A stretch of DNA of 64,000 nt from Alphaproteobacteria bacterium (lineage in GTDB: Bacteria > Pseudomonadota > Alphaproteobacteria > Reyranellales > Reyranellaceae). Under the pieces are notes generated by a model. That model had not been told where the DNA came from. It made no database searches and was given only the letters and a program-made list of their open reading frames with translations. The stretch lies in NCBI GenBank assembly GCA_017308235.1, contig JAFKFL010000018.1, positions 119,709 to 183,708 on the forward strand, read 5' to 3'. Positions 18,513-26,853 of the stretch are shown here, piece after piece. The translations under genes were made by a program, and so were the position numbers. Every line of letters starts with the position of its first letter. The first letter of the stretch is position 1.

Positions 18513-19472
18513 CTACCGACTGGCGACGGCGTACTCGCGGGCGGTCCGATCGACCAGCTCGGCGACCGACGGGATGTCGACCACGCCGGACACGGAATGG
18601 CCGGCGCTCCAGATATCTTTCCAGCGCTTGGCATCAGGCTTGTCGCGCTCGGTGGCATTGATGTCCTTGGCGATGTCGATCGCACCGCGGACCGGCAGAG
18701 CACTCGGATCGAGCCCGGCCGCGACGATGGAAGGACGCAGCATATTGGTCTCAAGGCCAGTGAAGGCGCGGGTCAGCAGCACGTCATCCACGCGGCTCGA
18801 GACCAGCATCGCCTTGTATTCATCCTTGGCGAGGCTCTCGCGTGTGGCGATGAACTTGGTGCCCATGTAGGCAAGGTCGCATCCCAGCGTTTCTGCCGCC
18901 GCGATCGCCAGGCCATCCGACATGCCGCCCGCCATCACCACGATGCCGTCCCAGAACGCGCGCACGGCACGGACGAAGGCGAAGGGGTTGACCCAGCCAG
19001 TCTGCCCGCCCGCGCCCGCGGTCAGCAACACGAGGCCATCGACGCCTGATGCCACGGCCTTCTCGGCATGCCTTACCGAGGCGACGTCGGCCAGCACCAG
19101 GCAACTCGCATCCTTCAAAGGCTTCATTACCGGCTCGGGCGAGCCCACACTCGTGATCACGATCTCGGCTCCGGCGCGCAGCACCGCGGCAAGATCGTCC
19201 GCGACACGCGGATTGGAGCGATGGACGATCAGGTTGGGGCAGATCGGCGCGACAGCTTGGCCAGTCTCATCGGTGGCGCGCTTTTGATCGTCGTTCATGT
19301 CGGCGAGCCAGCGATCAAGCTCATCGACGGTGCGGCAGTTGGCGGTCGGGAAGGCACCGATCACGCCGCTGCGGCACGCCGCCTTCACCAAGGCCGGACC
19401 CGATACCAGGAACATCGGCGCCGCGATCAGCGGCAACCGAAGACGGGATTTCAGCGTGTCAGGAAGAGACAT
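18513..19472 (-). CDS. NAD(P)H-dependent flavin oxidoreductase / nitronate monooxygenase-like
   Basis: A 319-residue FMN-binding TIM barrel of the 2-nitropropane dioxygenase family: LPLIAAPMFLVSGPALVKAACRSGVIG at the start, GVDGLVLLTAGAGGQTGWVNPFAFV in the middle and the phosphate-binding MAGGMSDGLAI and LAYMGTKFIA segments. Family members oxidise nitronates or act as flavin-dependent NADH:quinone or enoyl reductases, and the exact reaction is uncertain. I took the ATG at 19472 (MSLPDTLKSRLRLPL). The frame begins at a TTG at 19493 inside a palindrome. The end is convergent with usg, with a gap of only 5 bases. Confidence 0.85.
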   Translation of the reverse strand: MSLPDTLKSRLRLPLIAAPMFLVSGPALVKAACRSGVIGAFPTANCRTVDELDRWLADMNDDQKRATDETGQAVAPICPNLIVHRSNPRVADDLAAVLRAGAEIVITSVGSPEPVMKPLKDASCLVLADVASVRHAEKAVASGVDGLVLLTAGAGGQTGWVNPFAFVRAVRAFWDGIVVMAGGMSDGLAIAAAETLGCDLAYMGTKFIATRESLAKDEYKAMLVSSRVDDVLLTRAFTGLETNMLRPSIVAAGLDPSALPVRGAIDIAKDINATERDKPDAKRWKDIWSAGHSVSGVVDIPSVAELVDRTAREYAVASR

Positions 19473-19482
19473 GAATGTCACA

Positions 19483-19543
19483 GGAGCGCGCAACTCCAGT
19501 TGCGCTCATGATGAGCAGATGCGCCACTGGAGCGGCGCGCTCC
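19483..19543. repeat. Double palindrome, family C-like
   Basis: GGAGCGCG (19483) and CGCGCTCC (ending 19543) bound two internal hairpins. The first is GCGCAACT-CC-AGTTGCGC with a perfect 8-pair stem; the second is GCGCC-N8-GGCGC. The CACTGGAG core recurs in the foldback at 49740-49872. It fills the gap between the GST gene and the downstream flavin enzyme gene. Confidence 0.7.
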
Positions 19544-19552
19544 CCTGACTCT

Positions 19553-20179
19553 TTATGCCGCTTGCGCGAGCCCTTCCTGCTCCAGCGTGCGCTTCACCGA
19601 CGGACGCGCCTTCATGCGCTCATAGTGGGCGGCGCAGTTCTTGGGCAGCGGCATCTTCATGCGCGCGCCGGCCCAGAACAGGATGTAGAAAGCCGCCGCA
19701 TCCGCGACCGAGAACTTGCCGGCAACGTATTCCTTGCCTTCAAGCGTCTTGTCGAGGACGGCGAGGCCCTTCTCCATGATCTCCTTGCCGCGGGCCTTGA
19801 CCTTGTCGTGGTCGGCTTCGGTTGGCGCATAGTTGGCCGGCCGGAACATGCGCGAGAACCCCTGCATGTGCATGGTCGACACGATATAGTCCATCGCCTC
19901 GAGCGCGCGCGCCTCGGCCTCGGCGTCGGACGGCAGCAGGCCCTTCTCGGGGTTCTTGCGAGCAAGCCAGGTCGCGATGGCCGGGAATTCGGTCAGCACC
20001 GAGCCGTCATCGCGCACAAGCGTCGGCACCTTGGACTTCGGATTGATCTTCACGAACTCCGGTCCGTACTGCTCCTGCTTGGCACCGTCGATCTTCTGCA
20101 GATCGTATGGCTTCCCGATCTCCTCCAGCAGCACATGGATGCCGATCGAACAGGCGCCTGGCATGTAATAGAGCTTCAT
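19553..20179 (-). CDS. Glutathione S-transferase
   Basis: A 208-residue cytosolic GST: N-terminal thioredoxin-like domain (MKLYYMPGACSIGIHVLLEE, with Cys10 in the position of the catalytic cysteine of beta-class bacterial GSTs), the cis-proline SKVPTL, and the EFPAIATWLA glutathione-binding segment. An all-helical C-terminal domain follows. It conjugates or reduces substrates with glutathione. The start follows GGGAG. It lies upstream of the flavin enzyme on the same strand, separated by a palindrome. Confidence 0.92.
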   Translation of the reverse strand: MKLYYMPGACSIGIHVLLEEIGKPYDLQKIDGAKQEQYGPEFVKINPKSKVPTLVRDDGSVLTEFPAIATWLARKNPEKGLLPSDAEAEARALEAMDYIVSTMHMQGFSRMFRPANYAPTEADHDKVKARGKEIMEKGLAVLDKTLEGKEYVAGKFSVADAAAFYILFWAGARMKMPLPKNCAAHYERMKARPSVKRTLEQEGLAQAA

Positions 20180-20298
20180 GGCTCACTCCCTTGGTCATCA
20201 ATCGCCGTGCACGCTAGTGGGTCCGTCGATCTCCATCAAGGATCGAGGCCGGTTTGCCGCGAATTCCATCACTGCCAGCACGGTCTTTTGAACGGGGA

Positions 20299-21504
20299 TC
20301 ACCCCCTAAGAACGACCGGAAGGGCGCGAATGCCACGGATGAAATTCGAGTAGAGCCGAACCGGTGGGCCCATGACCTCGATCTCGAGATCGCGCGCCAG
20401 GATCTCCTCCCAGAGGATGCGCAACTGCATCTCGGCCAGACGATCGCCGACGCAGCGATGGATACCGGCGCCGAACGACAGGTGCTGGCGGATCTTGGGA
20501 CGGCTGATGTCGAGGCGCTCCGGATCCTCGATCGCTTCCTCGTCGCGATTTCCCGAGACGTACCACATCACCACCTTGTCGCCCTTGGCTATGGCCTTGC
20601 CGCCGAGCTCGGTGTCGGTCGTCGCAGTGCGGCGCATGTGGATCACGGGCGTGGAGTGGCGAATGATCTCCGACACCAGGTTGGGGATCAGGCTGCGATC
20701 GGCACGAACCTTGGCCAACTCGGACGGATGGTCGCGCAGCGCGAGCAGGCCGCTGCTCATCGAATTGCGCGTGGTGTCGTTGCCGCCCACGATCAGGAGC
20801 GCGAAGGTACCGATGAACTCGTTGAGCGGCATGTTCTGCGTCGCCTCGGCATGCGCCATCATCGACACCAGGTCGAACTTGGGCGGCTGAGCCGCCCGCT
20901 CCTTCCACAGCACCGCCATCGTCTCCGCCATCTGGCGCAGCACCGCCAGGCGCTCGGCGTCGCTCTTTATCGGAGCGTCGGGCGCCTCGATATTGGCGAT
21001 CGCCACATCCGACCAGTGGGTGAGCTTGCGCCGGTCGGCCTGCGGAAAGTCGAACAGCGTCGCCAGCATCATCGCCGTGAGCTCGGTCGAGACGCGATCG
21101 ACCCAGTCGAAGGTCTCGCCGCGCGGCAGGCCGTCGAGCACGCGCGCGGTGCGTTCACGGATCAGCCCTTCCATGTTGGCGAGATTGGACGGCGCCACGA
21201 TCGGCGCCACGGTCTTGCGTTGCGCCGTGTGCCTGGGCGGGTCCATGCGAATGAAGTTCGGCAGCTCCTCGCCCGCCGGCTGGTCCTTGATCTGGATGCC
21301 GCCCATCACGGACGCCGACGAGAAGGTCCGGTGATCGAGCTCGACCTTCATGATGTCGGCATGGCGCGTGATGGACCAGTAGGGTCCGTACGGGCTTTCC
21401 GGATGGAAATGGACCGGGTCTTCCCGCCGCAGGCGGGCGAAGTGCGGGCGCCAGCTGTCTTCCCAATAAAGCACTGGATCGCCGACATCGACGTGATCGC
21501 TCAT
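20299..21504 (-). CDS. Cytochrome P450
   Basis: This 401-residue soluble bacterial P450 shows the I-helix oxygen-activation motif LLIVGGNDTTRN, the K-helix EXXR as EIIR with the later arginine in HMRRTA, and the haem loop FGAGIHRCVG with its cysteine ligand. It would hydroxylate a small hydrophobic compound using electrons from ferredoxin and its reductase; neither partner is adjacent. The start is set at the ATG at 21504 (MSDHVDVGDPVLYW). The frame's earlier methionine at 21597 would add 31 unlikely residues. The gene is divergent from kup. Confidence 0.93.
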   Translation of the reverse strand: MSDHVDVGDPVLYWEDSWRPHFARLRREDPVHFHPESPYGPYWSITRHADIMKVELDHRTFSSASVMGGIQIKDQPAGEELPNFIRMDPPRHTAQRKTVAPIVAPSNLANMEGLIRERTARVLDGLPRGETFDWVDRVSTELTAMMLATLFDFPQADRRKLTHWSDVAIANIEAPDAPIKSDAERLAVLRQMAETMAVLWKERAAQPPKFDLVSMMAHAEATQNMPLNEFIGTFALLIVGGNDTTRNSMSSGLLALRDHPSELAKVRADRSLIPNLVSEIIRHSTPVIHMRRTATTDTELGGKAIAKGDKVVMWYVSGNRDEEAIEDPERLDISRPKIRQHLSFGAGIHRCVGDRLAEMQLRILWEEILARDLEIEVMGPPVRLYSNFIRGIRALPVVLRG

Positions 21505-21637
21505 GCCGGAAGCCCGCCTCGGGAGCTTTGGCGAGTCAAGCCCTTTCGCCGCAACTAGGTCTGTTTCAGAACGTTGACAGCCGGATAGGGCGGGCACAAA
21601 CCACCCCCTGCTGGCGTCAAAGTCGGCATTTCACATC

Positions 21638-23599
21638 ATGGCTCCAGACGACTCCCGTCCTTCGCCGTCCCCCGACGTTTCGCCCGCGGCACCGGCAGAT
21701 CATCCCGGCAACGGCGCATCGTCGCCGTCGTCTCCCCGAAAAGCCGCCGGTGCGGCAATGGTCATGGGCGCGCTCGGCGTCGTGTTCGGCGATATCGGCA
21801 CGAGCCCGCTCTATACGCTGCGTGAAACCTTCGTGCACGGTTCGGGCATGCGGCCGTCGCCCGACCATGTGCTGGGTGTGCTGTCGATCCTTTTCTGGGC
21901 TGTCACGCTCACCGTCACCATCAAGTACGTGACGTTGATCATGCGTGCCGACAACAAGGGCGAAGGCGGTGTGCTTGCTCTCGCCACACTCGCCTCGCAA
22001 AATTTGATCGGCAGGGGATGGAGGGTGCGTTACGCGATCGTGCTTTTCTCGGTCGCGGGCCTTGCGCTGTTCTATGGCGACGCGATCATCACTCCGGCGA
22101 TGACGGTGATGAGCGCCGTCGAAGGCCTCGATTCATTCGCGCCGGGACTGACGCAATACATCGTTCCTCTGTCGCTGCTGATTCTGGTGGCACTCTTTGC
22201 CCTGCAATCGCGCGGCACCGCGGGTGTCGGTCGCCTGTTCGGGCCGGTCATGCTCGTCTGGTTCGCGGTCCTGGGCGTGATCGGGGTCTGGCAGATCGCC
22301 CAGCATCCGGGGGTGCTGTGGGCGCTCGATCCGCTTTACGGGTTGCGCCTGATCGCCGACCGCGGCTTCGGCATCTTCTGGGCCTTCGGATCGATCGTGC
22401 TCGCGGTCACCGGCGCCGAGGCGCTCTATGCCGACATGGGTCATTTCGGCCGCCGGCCGATCCGGCTGGCTTGGCTCTGCATCGTGCTGCCGGGTCTGAT
22501 GCTGAACTATTTCGGCCAGGGCGCGCTGATCATCGAGAATCCGGGCGTCGTTCGCCAGGTGTTCTTCGCCATGGTGCCGCAGAGCATTGTGTTGCCGCTG
22601 GTGGCACTCTCGACGCTCGCCGCGATCATCGCCTCGCAGGCGGTGATCTCCGGGGTGTTCTCGCTCAGCCGCGCCGCCATTCAGCTCGGCTACCTGCCGC
22701 GCATGGAGGTCCGGCACACGTCAGAGACCGAGATCGGCCAGATCTACCTGCCGCGCGTCAATTGGCTCCTGATGGCGGCGATCGTGGCGCTGGTGGTGGG
22801 GTTCGGCTCGTCCGATCGCCTGGCCGGCGCCTACGGCCTCGCCGTCACAGGCGCGATGCTAGTCGACGTGGTGCTGGCGACGGCAGTGGCGATCCTGGTC
22901 TGGCGCTGGCATTGGCTGCTCGCCGTCGGCGTGTTCGGCCTGCTTGCCATTCCCGACCTCGCCTTCTTCATCGCCAATGCCCTCAAGATACCCGAAGGCG
23001 CCTGGTTGCCGTTGGTCGCGGCGAGCCTGGTTTTCTACACCATCACCACGTGGCGTCGCGGCCGCCAGCTGGTAAGTGCCGAACTGGCCGAGGGCGCCCT
23101 GCCGCTCACGCAGTTCCTCGAACGGATGGAGCGGGCACCCAACCGCGTCGCGGGCACCGCCGTGTTCATGACGGCCGACGCCTCCTCGACGCCGCCTGCC
23201 CTGCTGCACAACCTCAAGCACAACAAGATCCTGCATGAACGTGTGATCGTCCTGCAGGTCGATACAGTCGGCGTGCCGCGCATCCCCGCGGCCAAGCGCA
23301 TCGACGTCGAGCGGCTGGGCAAAGGCTTCTACTCCGTCAAGACACGCTACGGCTTCATGGAGCAGCCGGACGTACCCGCTGCCTTGCGGGCCTGCCGGCC
23401 GTATGGCATCGCCTACGACGAGATGGAAACCAGCTTCTTCCTCGGTCGCGAAACCCTGGTGCCGTCGCCTCGCTCCAGACTCGGCCGATGGCGGCGCGAC
23501 TTCTTCATCTCGCTGTCGAATACAGCCTCGGCCTCCAAGACGTTCTTCCGTATTCCGCCCAACCGCGCCATCGAGCTCGGCAACCAGATCCAGATCTGA
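21638..23599 (+). CDS. kup: Kup-type low-affinity potassium transporter
   Basis: A 653-residue protein of the KUP/HAK/KT family: after a ~38-residue Ser/Pro-rich N-terminal tail it has the signature GALGVVFGDIGTSPLYTLRE, then about 12 helices and a ~150-residue cytoplasmic C-terminal domain. The family imports K+ together with protons at the inner membrane. Length and motifs are normal. The alpha/beta hydrolase gene starts 3 bases after its stop, so co-transcription is likely. Confidence 0.95.
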   Translation: MAPDDSRPSPSPDVSPAAPADHPGNGASSPSSPRKAAGAAMVMGALGVVFGDIGTSPLYTLRETFVHGSGMRPSPDHVLGVLSILFWAVTLTVTIKYVTLIMRADNKGEGGVLALATLASQNLIGRGWRVRYAIVLFSVAGLALFYGDAIITPAMTVMSAVEGLDSFAPGLTQYIVPLSLLILVALFALQSRGTAGVGRLFGPVMLVWFAVLGVIGVWQIAQHPGVLWALDPLYGLRLIADRGFGIFWAFGSIVLAVTGAEALYADMGHFGRRPIRLAWLCIVLPGLMLNYFGQGALIIENPGVVRQVFFAMVPQSIVLPLVALSTLAAIIASQAVISGVFSLSRAAIQLGYLPRMEVRHTSETEIGQIYLPRVNWLLMAAIVALVVGFGSSDRLAGAYGLAVTGAMLVDVVLATAVAILVWRWHWLLAVGVFGLLAIPDLAFFIANALKIPEGAWLPLVAASLVFYTITTWRRGRQLVSAELAEGALPLTQFLERMERAPNRVAGTAVFMTADASSTPPALLHNLKHNKILHERVIVLQVDTVGVPRIPAAKRIDVERLGKGFYSVKTRYGFMEQPDVPAALRACRPYGIAYDEMETSFFLGRETLVPSPRSRLGRWRRDFFISLSNTASASKTFFRIPPNRAIELGNQIQI

Positions 23600-23602
23600 C
23601 GC

Positions 23603-24301
23603 ATGCCGAAACCGACGCTTGTGCTGCTGCCGGGGCTCCTCAACACGCGCCGTCTGTTCGACCATCAGATCGCCGCCCTCGGCGACCTGGTGGACGTCGT
23701 CGTGCCGGAGCTTTATCGCCACGATTCAATCGGCACGATGGCCGATGCGGCGCTCGCCGCCGCGCCGCCGACCTTTGCCCTCGCAGGCTTTTCCATGGGC
23801 GGCTATGTCGCTTTCGAGATCCTGAGGCGCGCTGCTTCTCGGGTCGAGCGACTGGCCTTGATCGACACGCAGGCGACGCCGGATAGGCCGGAGGTGACCG
23901 CGCGTCGGCGCGGCTTCATCGAGCAGACACGCCTCGGCCGCTTCCATGGCGTGCAGCCTGCCTTGTTGCCGACCTTCATCCATCCGGCGCGTCTCAAGGA
24001 CATGGCCGTCGTCCAGCCCATCCTCGACATGGCCCTGGAAGTGGGCGCCGAGGGCTTCGTGCGCGAGCAGCAGGCCATCATGGACCGGCCGGACAGCCGG
24101 CCGTTGCTGGTCGGCATCGACGTGCCCACGGTCGTCATCGTCGGCCGCCAGGATCAGGCGACGCCGCTGCCGCGTTCCGAGGAGATGGCCGCCGACATTG
24201 CCAATGCCCGGCTAGTGGTGATCGAGAGCAGTGGACACATGACGCCGCTCGAGCGGCCCGACGAAGTGACGAATGCCCTCAGGAGGTGGCTCAGCGAATG
24301 A
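23603..24301 (+). CDS. Alpha/beta hydrolase
   Basis: A 232-residue alpha/beta-hydrolase with the nucleophile elbow GFSMGG (Ser about residue 66), an acid in VGRQDQATP and the catalytic His in SSGHMTPLE. It is the compact, lidless form resembling BioH-like or pimeloyl-ester carboxylesterases, with unknown substrate. It follows kup by 3 bases, and its TGA overlaps the ATG of the GNAT gene (ATGA). The three therefore form an apparent operon, although no functional logic is evident. Confidence 0.88.
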   Translation: MPKPTLVLLPGLLNTRRLFDHQIAALGDLVDVVVPELYRHDSIGTMADAALAAAPPTFALAGFSMGGYVAFEILRRAASRVERLALIDTQATPDRPEVTARRRGFIEQTRLGRFHGVQPALLPTFIHPARLKDMAVVQPILDMALEVGAEGFVREQQAIMDRPDSRPLLVGIDVPTVVIVGRQDQATPLPRSEEMAADIANARLVVIESSGHMTPLERPDEVTNALRRWLSE

Positions 24302-24702
24302 CGACGACTGTCTATGCCCGCGAGGACTATCTCGGCGCCGACGATTACATCGACATCGTGAGGAAGTCGGGCCTCAACCGGCCGATCGAGGATCGCGGCC
24401 GCGTCGAGCGCATGCTGGCCCACGCCAACCTCATCGTCACCGCCCGACAAGACGGCAAGCTGGTGGGCTTCACCCGCTCGCTCACCGATTTCTGCTTCTG
24501 CTGCTATCTCTCCGATCTCGCCGTCGACAAGGCCTGCCAGGGCCAAGGGATCGGCAAGCGTCTGATCAAGGAGACGCGGGCGCAGGCTGGCGGCGCCATG
24601 ACGACGACGCTGCTTTTGTCGGCGCCGACGGCCGTGACCTTCTACAAGGGCATCAAGATGCCGCCCGCCGACAACTGTTTCCTGTACCGGCGAACGACAT
24701 AG
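24298..24702 (+). CDS. GNAT-family N-acetyltransferase
   Basis: This 134-residue GNAT protein carries LSDLAVDKACQGQGIGKRLI, with QGQGIG as the acetyl-CoA loop, and ends with a shortened motif B (SAPTAVTFYKGIKMPPADNCFLYRR). An unusual FCFCC run precedes the beta-4 strand. The start is taken inside the hydrolase stop codon (ATGA). The acceptor is unknown. A perfect GC hairpin follows the stop. Confidence 0.85.
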   Translation: MTTTVYAREDYLGADDYIDIVRKSGLNRPIEDRGRVERMLAHANLIVTARQDGKLVGFTRSLTDFCFCCYLSDLAVDKACQGQGIGKRLIKETRAQAGGAMTTTLLLSAPTAVTFYKGIKMPPADNCFLYRRTT

Positions 24703-24707
24703 GCCGA

Positions 24708-24731
24708 TCGGCCCGGACGAATCCGGGCCGA
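24708..24731. terminator. Hairpin between convergent genes
   Basis: TCGGCCCGGA-CGAA-TCCGGGCCGA is a perfect 10-pair stem between the GNAT gene (plus) and the CHRD gene (minus). Neither side has a T-run, so it may stop transcription weakly or only stabilise 3' ends. Confidence 0.5.
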
Positions 24732-24744
24732 CTTGAGCTTCTCG

Positions 24745-25179
24745 CTATTTCTTCATCACCTGGCCGCGGATCTCGCCGCCGGGATGGGCCGCGGTGTGGA
24801 CGTTGAAATACCACTTGCCGGACTGCAGGTCCGCGGCCTGCGCGTCGGTCAGAGTCGCCTCGCCCTTGATTGGCGACTTGGCGTCCTTCATGGGGACGAC
24901 CACGCCGGCATTGGCGGTCGCCGCTGCCGGCCCATGGAAGTGCGCCGCGGTCGCGGGGCCCGTCAGGCCGGAATAGGTCGCGTCGTAGGTGAGCTTCTTG
25001 CTCGCCGTATCGTAGGTCGCGTTGAGCGTGCCCGCGCCCTTGCTGTCGTTCGCCGGAACCTCGGATGAGGCCTTAAGCTCGGCTGAGTAGCGTTGCGTCT
25101 CGGCAAGGGCCGCAGGTGCTGCTGCCAGGGCAGCAACCGCGGCAAGACATGCGACATTGGAATACCAAGCGATCCTCAT
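24745..25179 (-). CDS. Exported CHRD-domain protein
   Basis: This 144-residue periplasmic protein has a strong AAGGAGG ribosome-binding site, a signal peptide (about 1-27, ending ALAETQ) and one CHRD domain. Conserved features are FSAELKASSEVP-like YSAELKASSEVPANDSKGAG, TAAHFHGPA and the closing GGEIRGQV. CHRD domains were first described in chordin, and bacterial forms are exported proteins of unknown role, perhaps metal- or matrix-binding. It is divergent from the CDF metal exporter. Confidence 0.88.
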   Translation of the reverse strand: MRIAWYSNVACLAAVAALAAAPAALAETQRYSAELKASSEVPANDSKGAGTLNATYDTASKKLTYDATYSGLTGPATAAHFHGPAAATANAGVVVPMKDAKSPIKGEATLTDAQAADLQSGKWYFNVHTAAHPGGEIRGQVMKK

Positions 25180-25337
25180 GTGATCCTCCTTTTCCAATTC
25201 CCCGAACGTCGATCGGCCCAGGCGGGCTGAAAGACCGCGGGCCGATCGAAGTCTAGCAGCTTGGGGCGCGGATATCGGACGCTTTGGCAGCATCACGAAG
25301 GATTGACGGGACCGGGCAAACGCCTATACATTCAAAC

Positions 25338-25357
25338 GATTGTTCAAGTGAACAATC
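25338..25357. promoter_or_regulatory. Perfect palindromic operator before the CDF exporter
   Basis: GATTGTTCA-AG-TGAACAATC is a perfect 9-2-9 inverted repeat, 31 bases upstream of the CDF start. The arms resemble ArsR/SmtB-type metal-sensor operators. A second, looser dyad (CGTA...TACG, 25361-25380) lies between it and the gene. No regulator gene is adjacent. Confidence 0.65.
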
Positions 25358-25387
25358 ATACGTAACACTATAACGATACGTTCCACC

Positions 25388-26389
25388 ATGCATGACCATC
25401 ATTCGCACGCCGGCCACGCCCATGGACATGATCAAGGGCATGATCACGGGCACAAGCATGAGTACGGGCATGAGCATGGCGGCGCGCACGGCCATTCACA
25501 CAGCCACGCGCCGGCGGATTTCAATCGTGCGTTCGCGATCGGCGTCGCGCTCAACACCGGGTTCGTCGTGGTCGAGGCGGCCTACGGCTTCCTCGCCAAC
25601 TCGCTCGCCCTGCTGGCCGACGCCGGCCACAATCTGGGCGACGTGCTCGGCCTGCTGCTCGCCTGGGGTGCGGCGGCGCTGGTCAAGCGCCGCCCGACCG
25701 CCCGCCACACCTATGGCCTGAAGCGCAGCTCGATCCTGGCCTCGCTCGCCAACGCGATCCTGTTGCTGGTCGCGGTCGGCATGATCGTCTGGGAAGCGGT
25801 GCGCCGCTTTGGGCAGCCCGAGCCGGTGGCGGAGATGACCGTCCTCTGGGTGGCCGCCATCGGTATCGTGATCAACACCGCCACGGCGCTCTTGTTCATG
25901 CGCGGCGGCAAGAGCGACATCAATATCCGCGGCGCCTTCCTGCACATGGCGGCCGATGCGGCGGTATCGCTTGGCGTCGTGATCGCGGCCATCGCGGTGA
26001 TGGCGACCGGCTGGCTGTGGCTCGATCCCGCGGTCAGCATCGCGATCGCGATCGTGATCATGCTCAGCACGTGGTCGTTGCTCACCGCCTCGGTCAACCT
26101 CGCACTAGATGCGGTGCCGGAGAACATCGACCGGCGAGCGATCGAGGCCTATCTCGCCGGCCTGCCGGGCGTCACCGAAGTGCACGATCTCCACATCTGG
26201 GGCATGAGTACGACCGAGGTTGCGCTGACGGCACATCTCGTCCGGCCCGATTGCCCCGTCGACGACGGGCTGCTCGGCCGTTCAGCCCACGAGCTCTCCG
26301 AGCGGTTCGGCATCGTGCACAGCACCCTCCAGGTCGAGTCGGGCGACCCCGCCCACCCCTGCCAACTGGCGCCGGCAGAGGTGGTGTAG
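25388..26389 (+). CDS. Cation diffusion facilitator (CzcD/ZitB-type) metal exporter
   Basis: The 333-residue protein begins with a ~40-residue His-rich tail (MHDHHSHAGHAHGHDQGHDH and onward). Six helices follow, carrying the transport-site motifs LLADAGHNLGD (HxxxD type) and FLHMAADAAVSLGV. The C-terminal cytoplasmic domain (LPGVTEVHDLHIWGMS) is typical of dimeric CDF exporters. It exports Zn2+ and perhaps Co2+/Cd2+ using the proton gradient. A perfect palindrome upstream suggests metal-responsive control. Confidence 0.94.
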   Translation: MHDHHSHAGHAHGHDQGHDHGHKHEYGHEHGGAHGHSHSHAPADFNRAFAIGVALNTGFVVVEAAYGFLANSLALLADAGHNLGDVLGLLLAWGAAALVKRRPTARHTYGLKRSSILASLANAILLLVAVGMIVWEAVRRFGQPEPVAEMTVLWVAAIGIVINTATALLFMRGGKSDINIRGAFLHMAADAAVSLGVVIAAIAVMATGWLWLDPAVSIAIAIVIMLSTWSLLTASVNLALDAVPENIDRRAIEAYLAGLPGVTEVHDLHIWGMSTTEVALTAHLVRPDCPVDDGLLGRSAHELSERFGIVHSTLQVESGDPAHPCQLAPAEVV

Positions 26390-26538
26390 CGGTCGGCCGC
26401 GGCCGCTCCACGGCGCTGAATCCATTGGGACGTCCGGCGAGGCCCGAAGGATTCGACAGATCAGGAAAATTTCGGGCGAATCCTTGAAGGCTTCATCGAC
26501 GTCTCCGTAGGGCCAACCAGCCCCATTGGAGGCGGCCG

Positions 26539-26853
26539 ATGACATGGAAAGTCGGGCGCTACCGCGCCAAACCAGAACAAGCCGGCGAAAACCAGCGGCT
26601 CATCGAGGCCGTGTTCCTCGAGTTGCACACCAAGCGGCCAGCGGGTCTGCGCTACGCGGCGTTTCGATTGCCCGACGGTGCGTTCGTTCACGTCGTGTCC
26701 GCCGCCCAAGGAGCAGCGCCGCTCAATTCCTTCGAGGCCTTTCGCGCCTTCGCCGACGGCGCGCAAGAGCGCTGCCTCGAACTGCCCCAGGTGGGCGAGG
26801 CGATCGTCGTCGGCAGCTATGGCATGTTCGCCTCGGACGGTTCCCATGGATAA
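26539..26853 (+). CDS. Small hypothetical protein, monooxygenase-like fold possible
   Basis: A 104-residue protein starts at an ATG 6 bases after GGAGG. The pattern (MTWKVGRYRAKPEQAGENQRLIEAVFLEL...RYAAFRLPDGAFVHVVSA...FRAFADGAQERC) resembles the dimeric alpha/beta-barrel (antibiotic biosynthesis monooxygenase-like) proteins, but I cannot name a family. It overlaps the start of the MFS gene by 8 bases, so the two are coupled. Confidence 0.66.
   Translation: MTWKVGRYRAKPEQAGENQRLIEAVFLELHTKRPAGLRYAAFRLPDGAFVHVVSAAQGAAPLNSFEAFRAFADGAQERCLELPQVGEAIVVGSYGMFASDGSHG

Noticed and set aside
25361..25380. Zur box before the CDF exporter
   Set aside because: The CGTA...TACG dyad shares only a TATAAC half-site with Zur-type boxes, and the symmetry is too poor to call. 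It is mentioned only with the stronger palindrome.
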